Source: an uncultured Draconibacterium sp. (GTDB lineage: Bacteria; Bacteroidota; Bacteroidia; Bacteroidales; Prolixibacteraceae). Taken from it: a stretch of DNA of 64,000 bases. The notes under the pieces were generated by a model. That model was not told the origin of the DNA. It ran no database searches and saw nothing but the letters and a program-made list of their open reading frames with translations. The stretch lies in assembly GCF_963676815.1 (NCBI RefSeq), contig NZ_OY781365.1:3258501-3322500 (forward strand), read 5' to 3'. Below are positions 35,574-45,018 of the stretch, one piece after another (position 1 is the first letter of the stretch; each line of letters opens with the position of its first letter). The translations under genes and the position numbers were made by a program.

Positions 35574-36624
35574 GATGTTTTAGTTTAAGTCTTAAATGAA
35601 CAGAGTAGGTTAATTCTTCCTGTTTAATAACAAGTTGATATTCGTTAGAGCGATAAAGATGTTTTAGTCGTTGCTTAACATTTCTGATTCCAATTCCTGA
35701 GTTTTTGGTATCATAATTTTCGGGCACTGAATAGTTGTTTTGAAGATCAAAATTAAGCCATTCATCGTCGATAGTAAACGAGATGGTAATGTAATCATTC
35801 TCTGTTCCCGGTAAGCCATGTTTAAACGCATTGTCAATAAAAGGTTCGAACAGAAGCGGAGCAATGTATGAAGAGCTTACGATATCAGGTTTTTGGTAGT
35901 TGATAGCCGTGTTTTCAGTAACTCTGATCCGCTGCAATGCAATGAAATTATCAACGAATTCAATTTCTTTCGACAAACGGATAAAATTGTCTCTCGATTC
36001 GTAAATAATGTGTCGCATCAAGTCAGATAAGCGTAAAATTAAATCGGGTACTTTATCGGAATGAATTAGTGCAAGCGAATAAATATTATTAAGTGAATTA
36101 AAAAGGAAGTGCGGATTTAACTGCCCTTTTAACGATTTTAGTTCTGCCTCGAGTTTCTCTTTTTCTGTTTTTGCCAGTTTGTAATTTAAGTCTTGTAGCG
36201 AAAACCAATCTTTAACCAGTTTTAAAAAGGTGGTTACGCCCACATAAAATAAGGTGGCAAAAAAGAATGCCGAATGCGTTTCGGTACTTAACGATTGCAG
36301 TTGCTCCGAAACCTCAAGAAAGTGACGTAAAGGATAAACGATTAAAAACTGAACCAACAGACTGCTGACTGAAATAAGAACTACCAGCCAAAAAATGTAA
36401 TATATGTATTGTTTCTGCGTGAGAAATCGGGGAATTAATATATTCAGATTTAAATAAACACCAACGGCAAATCCAATATTAATAACGACTGACTTTGCAA
36501 TTGTAGTTAAACTGAATTCGCGGCTGTATATAAAAAACAGAAAGCACAGGAAAATAATGCTGGCCATCCAAAACAGAATGTGACCGATTATTTTATTTCG
36601 TTTATTTAGCAGGTGCTTTTGCAT
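35563..36624 (-). CDS. LytS-like sensor histidine kinase (HisK_3 type)
   Basis: 353 residues. Four membrane helices (about 13-32, 43-62, 74-98, 117-137) with no large extracytoplasmic sensor, then a coiled linker and the HisK_3 phosphorylation site His172 in QLNPHFLFNSLNN. The ATPase domain has the N box (EPFIDNAFKHG) and a GIGIRNVKQRL G box. Its ATG directly follows the stop of the glycosyltransferase gene. Confidence 0.95.
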   Translation of the reverse strand: MQKHLLNKRNKIIGHILFWMASIIFLCFLFFIYSREFSLTTIAKSVVINIGFAVGVYLNLNILIPRFLTQKQYIYYIFWLVVLISVSSLLVQFLIVYPLRHFLEVSEQLQSLSTETHSAFFFATLFYVGVTTFLKLVKDWFSLQDLNYKLAKTEKEKLEAELKSLKGQLNPHFLFNSLNNIYSLALIHSDKVPDLILRLSDLMRHIIYESRDNFIRLSKEIEFVDNFIALQRIRVTENTAINYQKPDIVSSSYIAPLLFEPFIDNAFKHGLPGTENDYITISFTIDDEWLNFDLQNNYSVPENYDTKNSGIGIRNVKQRLKHLYRSNEYQLVIKQEELTYSVHLRLKLKHHAN

Positions 36625-37335
36625 TTAAATTCTGTCTCGTTTTAAGAAAATCTTTTTTAAATAATAAAGTACCGGATTCTTATATTTCAGGTTTTTCCAG
36701 GGGCGACTTGAGTGAGGCAGGTGCAAAACACGAACTCCTTTCGCCAGGTAGTTGTTATAACCAATTTTTTTCGATTGGCGACTGATAAAAACATCAAACC
36801 AATCTTTATCTTCGGCAAGTTCTTTAAAGCTAAATTCTTTAAGAAAAGGGATGGTTAAAAGAGTACAACAAAAACTTAAACTGTGCGAAGTATTTAGTGT
36901 GTCATCGCTTTTATGTTTTTCAAAGTTGTACGGAAAATTGTAATCCCCGTTTTCGTCTACGGTAATAGCACCAACTAAACCAGCCTTTTGTTCATCGTTC
37001 ATTATTTTTATTAACGATTGAATCGTATCTTTTTCAATCACAACATCCGATTCTATAATTATCAGCGGAACATTTGCGTCTAAAGCAAGTTGCTGCGATT
37101 TTTGAAGCACTATTTTGTAATTTGGCGAGGGAGTATCGGTAATATCCTCCAAATGAACAACCGTAAAACCCTTCTGCTTTGCCGATAAATCCAGGTAGTC
37201 TTTTGTTTCCGGTTGACTAAAGTCATTAAATACATAATACGAAAAATCGCCATCAGCATTCATAATGGCATCAATTGTACGTTTTGTTGTGTGTAATGAA
37301 TCTTTTACCGGAGTAATTACAATAGCTTCTGACAT
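36625..37335 (-). CDS. Glycosyltransferase family 2-like protein
   Basis: 236 residues. GT-A features: an N-terminal strand (EAIVITPVKD) followed by TKRTIDAIMN, and an acidic centre (LIIIESDVVIEKD) in the position of the DxD motif, here as ESD. No signal peptide; a basic C-terminus (YYLKKIFLKRDRI) could sit on the membrane. The donor and acceptor are unknown. It is the first gene of an operon with the LytS/LytTR pair, with zero spacing to the kinase gene. Confidence 0.8.
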   Translation of the reverse strand: MSEAIVITPVKDSLHTTKRTIDAIMNADGDFSYYVFNDFSQPETKDYLDLSAKQKGFTVVHLEDITDTPSPNYKIVLQKSQQLALDANVPLIIIESDVVIEKDTIQSLIKIMNDEQKAGLVGAITVDENGDYNFPYNFEKHKSDDTLNTSHSLSFCCTLLTIPFLKEFSFKELAEDKDWFDVFISRQSKKIGYNNYLAKGVRVLHLPHSSRPWKNLKYKNPVLYYLKKIFLKRDRI

Positions 37336-37543
37336 TGTTGTTAATATTGAAATGCCAAAGTTAATTAAATTATCTTCCTTTAAATAATTGTACGCTGCTT
37401 TTGAAGGGGCCTGATAAGGTAAAACTGCATCGCCAATACAAGTTATTTAAACTTATGTATCAAAAATTCTAAATCAACGCAACAACGGGTATTGTAAGCA
37501 TTAAAAAATACTTTAAAACTTATGGTAGAATCGGCTACTTAAT

Positions 37544-37551
37544 TACCTTTG
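37544..37551 (+). promoter_or_regulatory. -7 element of the AIRS-like/ubiE/porT run
   Basis: TACCTTTG, 29 nt before the ATG at 37581; -33 element not clear. Confidence 0.45.
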
Positions 37552-37580
37552 CTTAAGGTTAACAAGAAAAGAAATGCTGT

Positions 37581-38621
37581 ATGAGTAATGCTGTTCAGAC
37601 TGAAAAGGAGTTCTCGATCGACATGATTCCGGAACCCGAAAACCTGGAAGAAATTGTATTTTCCTTAATGGTGAATCCAAACTTATCAACTATAAATTAT
37701 TTTAATGATTTTAGCGATCAGGGAATTTCTCCCGAATCGATAGGTGAAAGTGAAACCGACGAAATCGGAATCTTTGAGTTGGATGGAAATGGTACCCGCA
37801 TGGCAATGAGTACACATGCTTTTCACCACCATCTGGAGAGCGATCCGCAAAAAGCCACTGAAATATTGATATCGCGCGCAACGCGAAAAATGTTGTGCTT
37901 TGGAGCGCAGCCGTTTGCTGTAAGTGCTTTTTTATATCATATTGATTTTGCCGATCCGAACGGGCAATTTATAGCTTCAGGAGCAAAAAAGGGCCTGGAA
38001 AATGCTGCTGAAAAGTTTGGCCTGAAAATTAGTGACCGTAAAATTCGTTTCGATCATTTTTCGGAGCATGGTCCGGTGCCGCCAACCATAATTATTAGTA
38101 TTATGGCGCAAATACCCGAAGGGCGAAACCTGATTACACATAGTTTTAAAAATAAAGGCAATCATATTTTTGTTATTGGCAGATCGCTGGATGACATAAA
38201 TTCTTCAGAGTACCTCGAGTTTTATCATGGCATCTCTGAGTCGGCTTTGCCGGCTTTTAATATCGAGAATGAAATAGCAGTGCAAAAAGCAATAAAGGAG
38301 TTAAGTGATAAAGATCTAATCGAAAGCGCTAGTCCTGTTGGTAAAGGAGGACTGTTTTTTACTTTGTTGCGTGCTGCAATTCCAAACGAGTTAGGTTTCG
38401 ATATTACTTCTGATGCCGAAACAAGAAACGACGCCTTTTTATTTGGAGAAGCAATGGGCCGATTAATGGTTGGTGTAAATCCGGATAAAGAAGACGAATT
38501 TGTTGATGCGATGTCTGAATTGAACGTTCCATTCTTTACCTTAGGTCACGTTACAAAAGGCGAAATCAGAATCGACGATCAATCGTTAGGTTACATTGAT
38601 AAAATGACTGTTGGATCTTAA
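37581..38621 (+). CDS. AIR synthase-related (PurM/PurL-like) protein
   Basis: 346 residues with the two-domain PurM-superfamily layout. The N-terminal half has MAMSTHAFHHHLESDP and the ATRKMLCFGAQPFAVS segment that corresponds to the DxxAMGA region of PurL/PurM. The C-terminal half has ASPVGKGGLFFTLLRAAI, like the SDGGL loop of AIRS_C. It lacks the rest of PurL, so it is not itself the purine enzyme. Function unknown. The last base of its stop is the first base of the ubiE start (TAATG), a sign of translational coupling. Confidence 0.75.
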   Translation: MSNAVQTEKEFSIDMIPEPENLEEIVFSLMVNPNLSTINYFNDFSDQGISPESIGESETDEIGIFELDGNGTRMAMSTHAFHHHLESDPQKATEILISRATRKMLCFGAQPFAVSAFLYHIDFADPNGQFIASGAKKGLENAAEKFGLKISDRKIRFDHFSEHGPVPPTIIISIMAQIPEGRNLITHSFKNKGNHIFVIGRSLDDINSSEYLEFYHGISESALPAFNIENEIAVQKAIKELSDKDLIESASPVGKGGLFFTLLRAAIPNELGFDITSDAETRNDAFLFGEAMGRLMVGVNPDKEDEFVDAMSELNVPFFTLGHVTKGEIRIDDQSLGYIDKMTVGS

Positions 38622-39352
38622 TGGCAGCGCTTCCCTATAAACAATCAAAACAATCCAAAAAAGGTCAGGTAGAGGAGATGTTCGACAATATCTCCCCTCG
38701 TTATGATTTGCTGAACCATTTGTTATCATTAAACATTGATAAGATTTGGCGAAGAAAAACCATAAATAAACTGAGACCTTACCAACCGAAAACTATTCTT
38801 GACATTGCAACAGGAACAGGTGATTTTGCTATTGCAGCATTAAAGCTTGGCGATGTGAATATAACGGGAATCGATATCTCGGAAGGGATGTTGAATGTTG
38901 GACGAGAGAAAATAAAAGTAAAAAAACTGGATAAGCAGATTCGGTTTAAACGTGCCGACTCGGAAGATTTGCCTTTTAACGAGGGCGAATTTGATGCTGC
39001 TATTGTTGGATTTGGAGTGCGTAATTTTGAGAATCTTAAAAAAGGTCTTTCCGAAATACAACGTGTTTTAAAACCTGGAGGTGTATTCTTCGTTCTTGAG
39101 TTTTCGAAGCCGGTAAGTTTTCCGTTTAAACAGATTTATATGTTTTATTTTACGCGTATTTTGCCTTTAATTGGCAGAATGGTGTCGAAGGATAGTAGTG
39201 CATACACCTATTTGCCGGAATCGGTAAATGAATTTCCTGACGGTGACAGATTTTTAGCTATTTTAGCCGATGTTGGGTTTGTTCAAAATGAATGCTATCG
39301 GCAAACTTTTGGAATCGCCTCAATTTACAAGGCACATAAACCCAACAATTAA
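38621..39352 (+). CDS. ubiE: Demethylmenaquinone methyltransferase (UbiE/MenG)
   Basis: 243 residues. SAM-dependent methyltransferase that makes the last step of menaquinone synthesis. Diagnostic UbiE blocks: VEEMFDNISPRYDLLNHLLS, motif I ILDIATGTGDFAI, FDAAIVGFGVRNFENL and LKPGGVFFVLEFSKP. Bacteroidota respire with menaquinone, so MenG activity is expected. Coupled to the AIRS-like gene and followed by porT, a neighbourhood I recall as common in Bacteroidota. Confidence 0.96.
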   Translation: MAALPYKQSKQSKKGQVEEMFDNISPRYDLLNHLLSLNIDKIWRRKTINKLRPYQPKTILDIATGTGDFAIAALKLGDVNITGIDISEGMLNVGREKIKVKKLDKQIRFKRADSEDLPFNEGEFDAAIVGFGVRNFENLKKGLSEIQRVLKPGGVFFVLEFSKPVSFPFKQIYMFYFTRILPLIGRMVSKDSSAYTYLPESVNEFPDGDRFLAILADVGFVQNECYRQTFGIASIYKAHKPNN

Positions 39353-39412
39353 AAACAGAACAAACAATAAATTATTCGTTTTTTTGTTTTTCATAAAAGC
39401 AACATTAAGAAG

Positions 39413-40165
39413 GTGAAGAAAGTTTTAATCTCAATCATATTGCTTATTGTAAGTTGTAGTGTTTTTGCCCAAAAGCAAAAAATTAATTACTTAACAACTT
39501 TCGATGATAAGCTTTTCCATTTTGGTTTCACCATCGGAATGAACACCCTCGATTTTAATGTTGTGAATTATAATCCGATTGGTGAAAATCCAAATTTCAC
39601 TCCATCGCCTGAAGACCAGATTTACTGGGATACTGATATTCGTTCAGATGTTGCTACACTAATTCCAGGTTTTACAGTTGGCATTGTTACTAGTATGCGT
39701 TTGTCGAAAGATTTTAACTTGCGTTTTTTGCCCGGGCTGTCATTTGGCGAACGTCAGTTAACATTTAACCGGCCGGTGAAAGACATTAATGTTTACGAAG
39801 AAGATCTATCTTATTATACAATTCGTTCCACTTTTCTTGATTTTCCGGTATTGTTAAAATACAAAGCCCGGCGAATTAATAACGACCGACCCTACGTAAT
39901 TTTTGGTGGAGCATACCGACATGATATTTCCAGAACAGCGCAGGAAGATTTGATAAAATTAAAAAGCGGAGGTCTTTATGCCGAAGTTGGTGGTGGTTGG
40001 GATCATTACTTTGCGTTTTTCAGGTTTTCGGTGGAGGCTAAATTCAGTTTTGGCTTAAACAATCAGTTGGGCGACCTTCCTGCACCGACACAACGTTTAT
40101 ACTATGCGCAGTCGATAAAAGATTTGCGTTCGAAGATTTTTACGCTTTCATTTCATTTTGAATAG
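39413..40165 (+). CDS. porT: PorT-family protein of the type IX secretion system
   Basis: 250 residues, beginning with GTG. Signal peptide 1-19 (SVFA then Gln), then alternating beta strands with aromatic ends consistent with a small outer-membrane beta barrel; the C-terminus ends TLSFHFE. PorT/SprT is needed for T9SS secretion and gliding in Bacteroidota, and its position right after ubiE supports the assignment. The last 13 nt overlap the convergent SpoU methyltransferase gene. Confidence 0.82.
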   Translation: MKKVLISIILLIVSCSVFAQKQKINYLTTFDDKLFHFGFTIGMNTLDFNVVNYNPIGENPNFTPSPEDQIYWDTDIRSDVATLIPGFTVGIVTSMRLSKDFNLRFLPGLSFGERQLTFNRPVKDINVYEEDLSYYTIRSTFLDFPVLLKYKARRINNDRPYVIFGGAYRHDISRTAQEDLIKLKSGGLYAEVGGGWDHYFAFFRFSVEAKFSFGLNNQLGDLPAPTQRLYYAQSIKDLRSKIFTLSFHFE

Positions 40166-40923
40166 GCTCGTCTAAATTCAGAACAAATTATGGCTGTTGC
40201 TACCGAAACATTTAGCGATTCAGCTTTAATTGTATTCTCTGAAAAATTAGGAATACTCAGCCTGTTGCTAATTTGCTTTTCAACGTTTGGTCGTATACCA
40301 TTTCCTTCGTTTCCCATAACAATTACAGCTTGTTTAGGCAGTTTCTGCTGGTAAATATTGTCACCATTCATAAATGCTCCAAATACTGGAATTTTTGCCT
40401 TTTGAGCTAAGACTGCAAGATCGTCAAAGGCACATTCATTCAAATTTATACGATTGAAAGATCCCATACTGGCTTGTATTACTTTTGGATTGTAGAGATC
40501 AACGGAATCGGGAGAACAGAAAATATTTTGTATTCCGTACCAATCGCAGATTCGTAGAATTGTTCCCAAATTACCCGGATCCTGAATACCGTCGAGGTAA
40601 ACTGATAAACCATCTGGTAACGAAACGGGCATTTTTTGCTTGCCAGGAATATAACAAACAGCCAGGCTATTTTGAGGATGTTGCAAGAGGCTAACTTTTT
40701 TTAATTCAGTAGCATCTGTTTCAATTATTCTTTCGGCAAAATTGTCTGCAATTTTATTCAGGTTTAAAAATTGACTGGTAACAATTAACAGCTTGATTTT
40801 TAGCTCCGATTCTATTGCTTCTTTAACCACCTTGTCTCCCTCAATAAGAAACAGATTTTCTTTGGAGCGGTATTTTTTTAAAGCCAGCGAATTAATAAGT
40901 TTTGTTGTACTTTTACCAATCAT
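40153..40923 (-). CDS. SpoU/TrmH-family RNA 2'-O-methyltransferase
   Basis: 256 residues. An N-terminal RNA-binding domain (KKYRSKENLFLIEGDKVV) is followed by the knotted SPOUT domain with its three motifs: YLDGIQDPGNLGTILRICDW, VIVMGNEGNGI and AESLNVSVATAIICSEF. It modifies a ribose in rRNA or tRNA; the exact site is not predictable. Divergent from the TamL-like gene. Confidence 0.94.
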   Translation of the reverse strand: MIGKSTTKLINSLALKKYRSKENLFLIEGDKVVKEAIESELKIKLLIVTSQFLNLNKIADNFAERIIETDATELKKVSLLQHPQNSLAVCYIPGKQKMPVSLPDGLSVYLDGIQDPGNLGTILRICDWYGIQNIFCSPDSVDLYNPKVIQASMGSFNRINLNECAFDDLAVLAQKAKIPVFGAFMNGDNIYQQKLPKQAVIVMGNEGNGIRPNVEKQISNRLSIPNFSENTIKAESLNVSVATAIICSEFRRAYSK

Positions 40924-40988
40924 TTATTTTAGAACTGAATTTGAATAATATTTGAGGTAAAGTTACTGTTTCTAAAAAAACACTTGGT

Positions 40989-40996
40989 TATTTTTG
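40989..40996 (+). promoter_or_regulatory. -7 element of the TamL-like gene
   Basis: TATTTTTG, 20 nt before the TTG start at 41017, giving a leader of about 14 nt and so supporting that start. Confidence 0.45.
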
Positions 40997-41016
40997 TTGA
41001 ATAAAAGTTGTAGGAT

Positions 41017-43365
41017 TTGGCAGAGAAGTATTACAGTCAAAAAAAAATAGGAAACTTCAAGTGGATATTAGTTTTATCGGCAATGCTGCTTGCGTCGTGT
41101 TCGCAAACTCGCTTTGTGCCGGAGCAGGAATATTTGCTGCAGAAGGTGGAGCTTGAGATAGACAACCAGGATGTAAGCAAAGAAGAAGCCAAATCTGTTT
41201 TGCGTCAAAAAGAGAATTATAAGATTTTGGGTTTTATAAAGTTTTATTTGATGCTCTATAATATGTCGTCGAAAAAAAAATCAGACGACTGGCTAAAGCG
41301 GATTGGAGAGGCTCCGCAGTTATACGACAAAGTGATGGCCGATCGTTCGGCAGAACAATTGGAACGCTACATGGGGCAGCGTGGATATTACCAGGCACAA
41401 ATAAACCAGGATGTTCAGTTTAATGAAAAGAAAAAAAAGGCCAAACTGAAATTTTCGGTCGAATCAGGAGACCAATATAAAATTCGAAAAGTAAATTATC
41501 ACTTTGAAACCCCCGAGTTGCAAGCCATATTTTTTAACGACTCGGTAAATTACAGAATGCGGTCGGGAACTCCGTTTGATATTTATGAACTGGAAAAGCA
41601 GCAGAAAAGAATAGTTAATCTATATCAAAACAATGGTTATTACTACTTCTCTAACAACCAGGTTCGCTATCTTGCTGATACTACACTGTATAATAAAGAG
41701 GTAGTTCTCGACTTGTTTATTGGAGAGACACAAACAAGCCAGGTTGATAGTACGAAACTATTACAACCTTATTATCTCAATAAATTCTACTATTCGGTTA
41801 TGCCCGGCAATACGCCCGTTACAGCCGGTCGTGAACATGCTTTTAATTTTTCTGATACTTTATTTTGGGATAATTCCATTTTATACGCCAACGACAAGAT
41901 TTCTTATCCACCAGAACTTTTTATCCGTACAAACCAAATGCAAAGTGGTGGTTTGTATAATGTGAGCGAGGTTGAGAATACTTTTAATGCATTAAACCGG
42001 TTGAGGCAGTTTAGGTTTGTGGATATCCAGTTTGAAGAAACCTATCCTGGGCAAGACACAAATTTACTGGATTGTAATATTCGTTTAGCCCCATTAAATA
42101 AGCAATCAACATCGTTTGATATTGAGGGAACAAACACATCTGGAAATTTAGGGGTTGCCGGAAACATTTATTACCAACATCGGAACTTGTTTAAAGGGGC
42201 CGAAGTTTTTCAAGTGCGATTAAAAGGGGCTACCGAGCGACTTCACCGAACGGTTAACGATGGAACGGAAGCTTTTAATACCCGCGAGTTTGGAGTAGAA
42301 TCGAGCCTGATGGTGCCGAAATTGTTGGGACCAGGAAAATATATAAAAAGTTTTGGCCGGTATTTGCCAAAAACCGTTTTTACTGCAGGTTATAACTACC
42401 AGCGCCGTCCGGAATATACGCGAACAATTACCAATTTTAAATTTGGTTACGATTGGAAAACCTCGCAAAACTACCAGCATATTTGGAATTTTCTGGATGT
42501 TAATGTTGTACGGTTGTATGAATTTGATGCTGGTTTTATTAACTCAATTCGCGATTTGTATATAAAAAGTAGTTTCACCGATCACCTGATCTTTGCAATG
42601 AACTACTCGCTGATTTTTAATAACCAACGACTGGCATCGAATAAACGATACACTTTTGCACGATTGAATATTGAATCGTCGGGCAACTTGCTTTATGGCT
42701 TGTCTGAACTAATGGGCAGAGATATAACTGTTGATCAGGATTCGGTTACAAATGAAACCTCGGAGTATTATAAGCTTTTCAATATTCGTTTTGCAGAGTA
42801 TGTAAAAGCCGATATAGAATTGAGACGTGCCATAAGAATTGACCGGTACAACTCGGTAGTGGGAAGAGTTTTCGCAGGAGTAGGAATGCCATATGGAAAT
42901 TCAAGAGTTTTGCCTTTTGAGAAACAATATTTTGCCGGCGGAGCAAACGGCATTAGAGCGTGGCAGGTACGCTCGTTAGGTCCCGGGACCTATAAACCCG
43001 AAGATGAGAATGCTTATCCTAACCAATCGTCGGATATAAAGCTGGAGGCTAACATTGAGTATCGTTATCGTCTTTTAGGATCGCTGGAAGGGGCGCTGTT
43101 TATTGATGCCGGAAATATTTGGGCAATAAACAACAACGATAACCGTGAGGGCGCAGTATTTAAAATAAATAAATTCTACAGGCAGTTTGCTGTAGGTACA
43201 GGAACCGGTTTCAGGTTCGATTTATCCTATTTTATATTAAGGGCCGATATTGGCATGAAATTACGTGACCCAGCTGCCATAAAAGGTGAACGCTGGATTA
43301 TTGGCAACAGGGGAATAAAGGGAAATGATTTTACTTTTTCATTTGCCATAGGATACCCATTTTAA
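41017..43365 (+). CDS. tamL: TamL-like Omp85/BamA-family outer-membrane lipoprotein
   Basis: 782 residues from a TTG start; the next ATG would cut into the signal sequence. Lipobox MLLAS-Cys28 fits the lipidated TamL type of Bacteroidota rather than BamA. POTRA-like modules span about 40-370 (RYMGQRGYYQAQINQDV, LNRLRQFRFVDIQFEE), and a 16-strand Omp85 barrel follows, with the family motif region YFAGGANGIRAWQVRSLGPG and a terminal GYPF. It would act in outer-membrane protein or lipid traffic together with TamB, which is not in the window. Confidence 0.88.
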   Translation: MAEKYYSQKKIGNFKWILVLSAMLLASCSQTRFVPEQEYLLQKVELEIDNQDVSKEEAKSVLRQKENYKILGFIKFYLMLYNMSSKKKSDDWLKRIGEAPQLYDKVMADRSAEQLERYMGQRGYYQAQINQDVQFNEKKKKAKLKFSVESGDQYKIRKVNYHFETPELQAIFFNDSVNYRMRSGTPFDIYELEKQQKRIVNLYQNNGYYYFSNNQVRYLADTTLYNKEVVLDLFIGETQTSQVDSTKLLQPYYLNKFYYSVMPGNTPVTAGREHAFNFSDTLFWDNSILYANDKISYPPELFIRTNQMQSGGLYNVSEVENTFNALNRLRQFRFVDIQFEETYPGQDTNLLDCNIRLAPLNKQSTSFDIEGTNTSGNLGVAGNIYYQHRNLFKGAEVFQVRLKGATERLHRTVNDGTEAFNTREFGVESSLMVPKLLGPGKYIKSFGRYLPKTVFTAGYNYQRRPEYTRTITNFKFGYDWKTSQNYQHIWNFLDVNVVRLYEFDAGFINSIRDLYIKSSFTDHLIFAMNYSLIFNNQRLASNKRYTFARLNIESSGNLLYGLSELMGRDITVDQDSVTNETSEYYKLFNIRFAEYVKADIELRRAIRIDRYNSVVGRVFAGVGMPYGNSRVLPFEKQYFAGGANGIRAWQVRSLGPGTYKPEDENAYPNQSSDIKLEANIEYRYRLLGSLEGALFIDAGNIWAINNNDNREGAVFKINKFYRQFAVGTGTGFRFDLSYFILRADIGMKLRDPAAIKGERWIIGNRGIKGNDFTFSFAIGYPF

Positions 43366-43504
43366 ATCTTTCTAATTAACCACATTTCTTACCCCTTTTT
43401 TTCTCCGGATTGCTGGTTATGAATTATTTTTTTGCATTTTTGGGCCTTAAATTTTTACATATTGTTAGTTTTAGGGTAGTTCAGTTCTCAAAATATTAGT
43501 TTCT

Positions 43505-44869
43505 ATGTCAAATCTTCCTTCGGGTAACCGCGATTCATTTAGTTCAAAATTTGGTGTGATAGCAGCTGCGGCCGGATCGGCAGTAGGATTAGGTAATATA
43601 TGGAAGTTTCCGTATATAGCCGGAGTTTATGGCGGCGCGGCATTTTTGTTTGTATACCTTGCTTTTATTCTTGCAATCGGATTACCGGTTATGTTATCGG
43701 AATTGGTAATTGGTAGAAGCTCACAACGAAATGCATTTGGTGCATTTAAAGTATTGGCACCGGGCACCCCCTGGCGCTATGTCGGAATTTTAGGTGTTGC
43801 AGCAGCTTTTCTAATTCTTTCTTTTTACGGTGTTGTAGCCGGATGGAGTCTGCAATATATTTCACTTTCCATTCAGGACGGATTCCACAGTAAAAGTCCT
43901 GATGAAATAACTTCGTTGTTTAATACCTTAATTGAATCACCTATAAGGCCGGTAATACTTCAACTGATATTTATGGTGTTGAGTGCCGGAATTGTAATTA
44001 TCGGGATTAAAAAAGGTATTGAAAAATATACTAAAATATTGATGCCGCTTTTAGTGGTTATCTTAATCTTTCTCTGTATAAAATCGGTAACGCTCGATGG
44101 CGCAAAGGCTGGCCTTGAGTTTCTGTTTAAACCCGATTTTTCGAAACTTTCGGCAGATGGTATTTTGAGTGCCTTAGGACACGCATTCTTTACACTGAGC
44201 CTTGGTATGGGAACTTTGATAACATATGGATCATACATAAAAAAAGATAATAACCTTGTTAATACGGTAATAAATGTAACGGTTGCCGATACCGTTATTG
44301 CAATTTTGGCAGGAGTTGCCATTTTTCCGGCTGTATTTGCTTTCGGAATTGCACCCAGCGAAGGGCCTGGTTTAATTTTTATTACACTTCCAAATGTATT
44401 TCACCAAATGCCCGGCGGATATATATTTTCCATCCTGTTTTTCATCCTTCTGTCGGTAGCAGCATTAACTTCATCTATTTCGATTTTGGAAGTTGTGGTT
44501 GCCTATTTTAAAGAAGAATTTAATATGGGTCGAAAGGCATCTACCATTTTGGCAACTATCCTCATTTCCATTTTGGGTGTATTATGTTCGTTGTCGATGG
44601 GTGTTTTATCACCATACGAATTTTTCGGATTAAATATCTTCGATCTGATGGATTGGATTTCAGCGAACCTGCTACTACCTATTGGTGGGATGTTTATTGC
44701 CTTGTTTGTTGGTTGGTATTTTGGGCGTAAAAAGGTTCAGGCCGAAGTTGCCCAGGGAGGAACTATGTCGGGTGCATTTTTATCTATTTTCATGTTTTTG
44801 GTTAAGTTTATTGCGCCAATCGCAATAGCAATTGTAATGCTGAATAAAATTGGCTTGCTAACCTTTTAA
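43505..44869 (+). CDS. Sodium-dependent transporter, NSS/SNF family
   Basis: 454 residues with about eleven membrane helices. The family signature AAGSAVGLGNIWKFPYIAG (TM1, sodium and substrate unwound region) is at about 22-40 and SLGMGTLITYGSYI (TM6) near 235. Bacterial members with eleven helices (such as Tyt1 or MhsT) carry amino acids with sodium. Monocistronic as far as can be seen. Confidence 0.95.
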   Translation: MSNLPSGNRDSFSSKFGVIAAAAGSAVGLGNIWKFPYIAGVYGGAAFLFVYLAFILAIGLPVMLSELVIGRSSQRNAFGAFKVLAPGTPWRYVGILGVAAAFLILSFYGVVAGWSLQYISLSIQDGFHSKSPDEITSLFNTLIESPIRPVILQLIFMVLSAGIVIIGIKKGIEKYTKILMPLLVVILIFLCIKSVTLDGAKAGLEFLFKPDFSKLSADGILSALGHAFFTLSLGMGTLITYGSYIKKDNNLVNTVINVTVADTVIAILAGVAIFPAVFAFGIAPSEGPGLIFITLPNVFHQMPGGYIFSILFFILLSVAALTSSISILEVVVAYFKEEFNMGRKASTILATILISILGVLCSLSMGVLSPYEFFGLNIFDLMDWISANLLLPIGGMFIALFVGWYFGRKKVQAEVAQGGTMSGAFLSIFMFLVKFIAPIAIAIVMLNKIGLLTF

Positions 44870-45018
44870 GGTAATCGGTTCTTCTTACTGGTAATATTTT
44901 AGGTAATATCCATGTTGTAAGACAACGTGACTCGCTGCCGGGCGCGATATATTCTACTTGTATACTCAATACTAATATTGTATTTTAGTAAACATGTTTT
45001 CAATCTATCCCGGATGCG

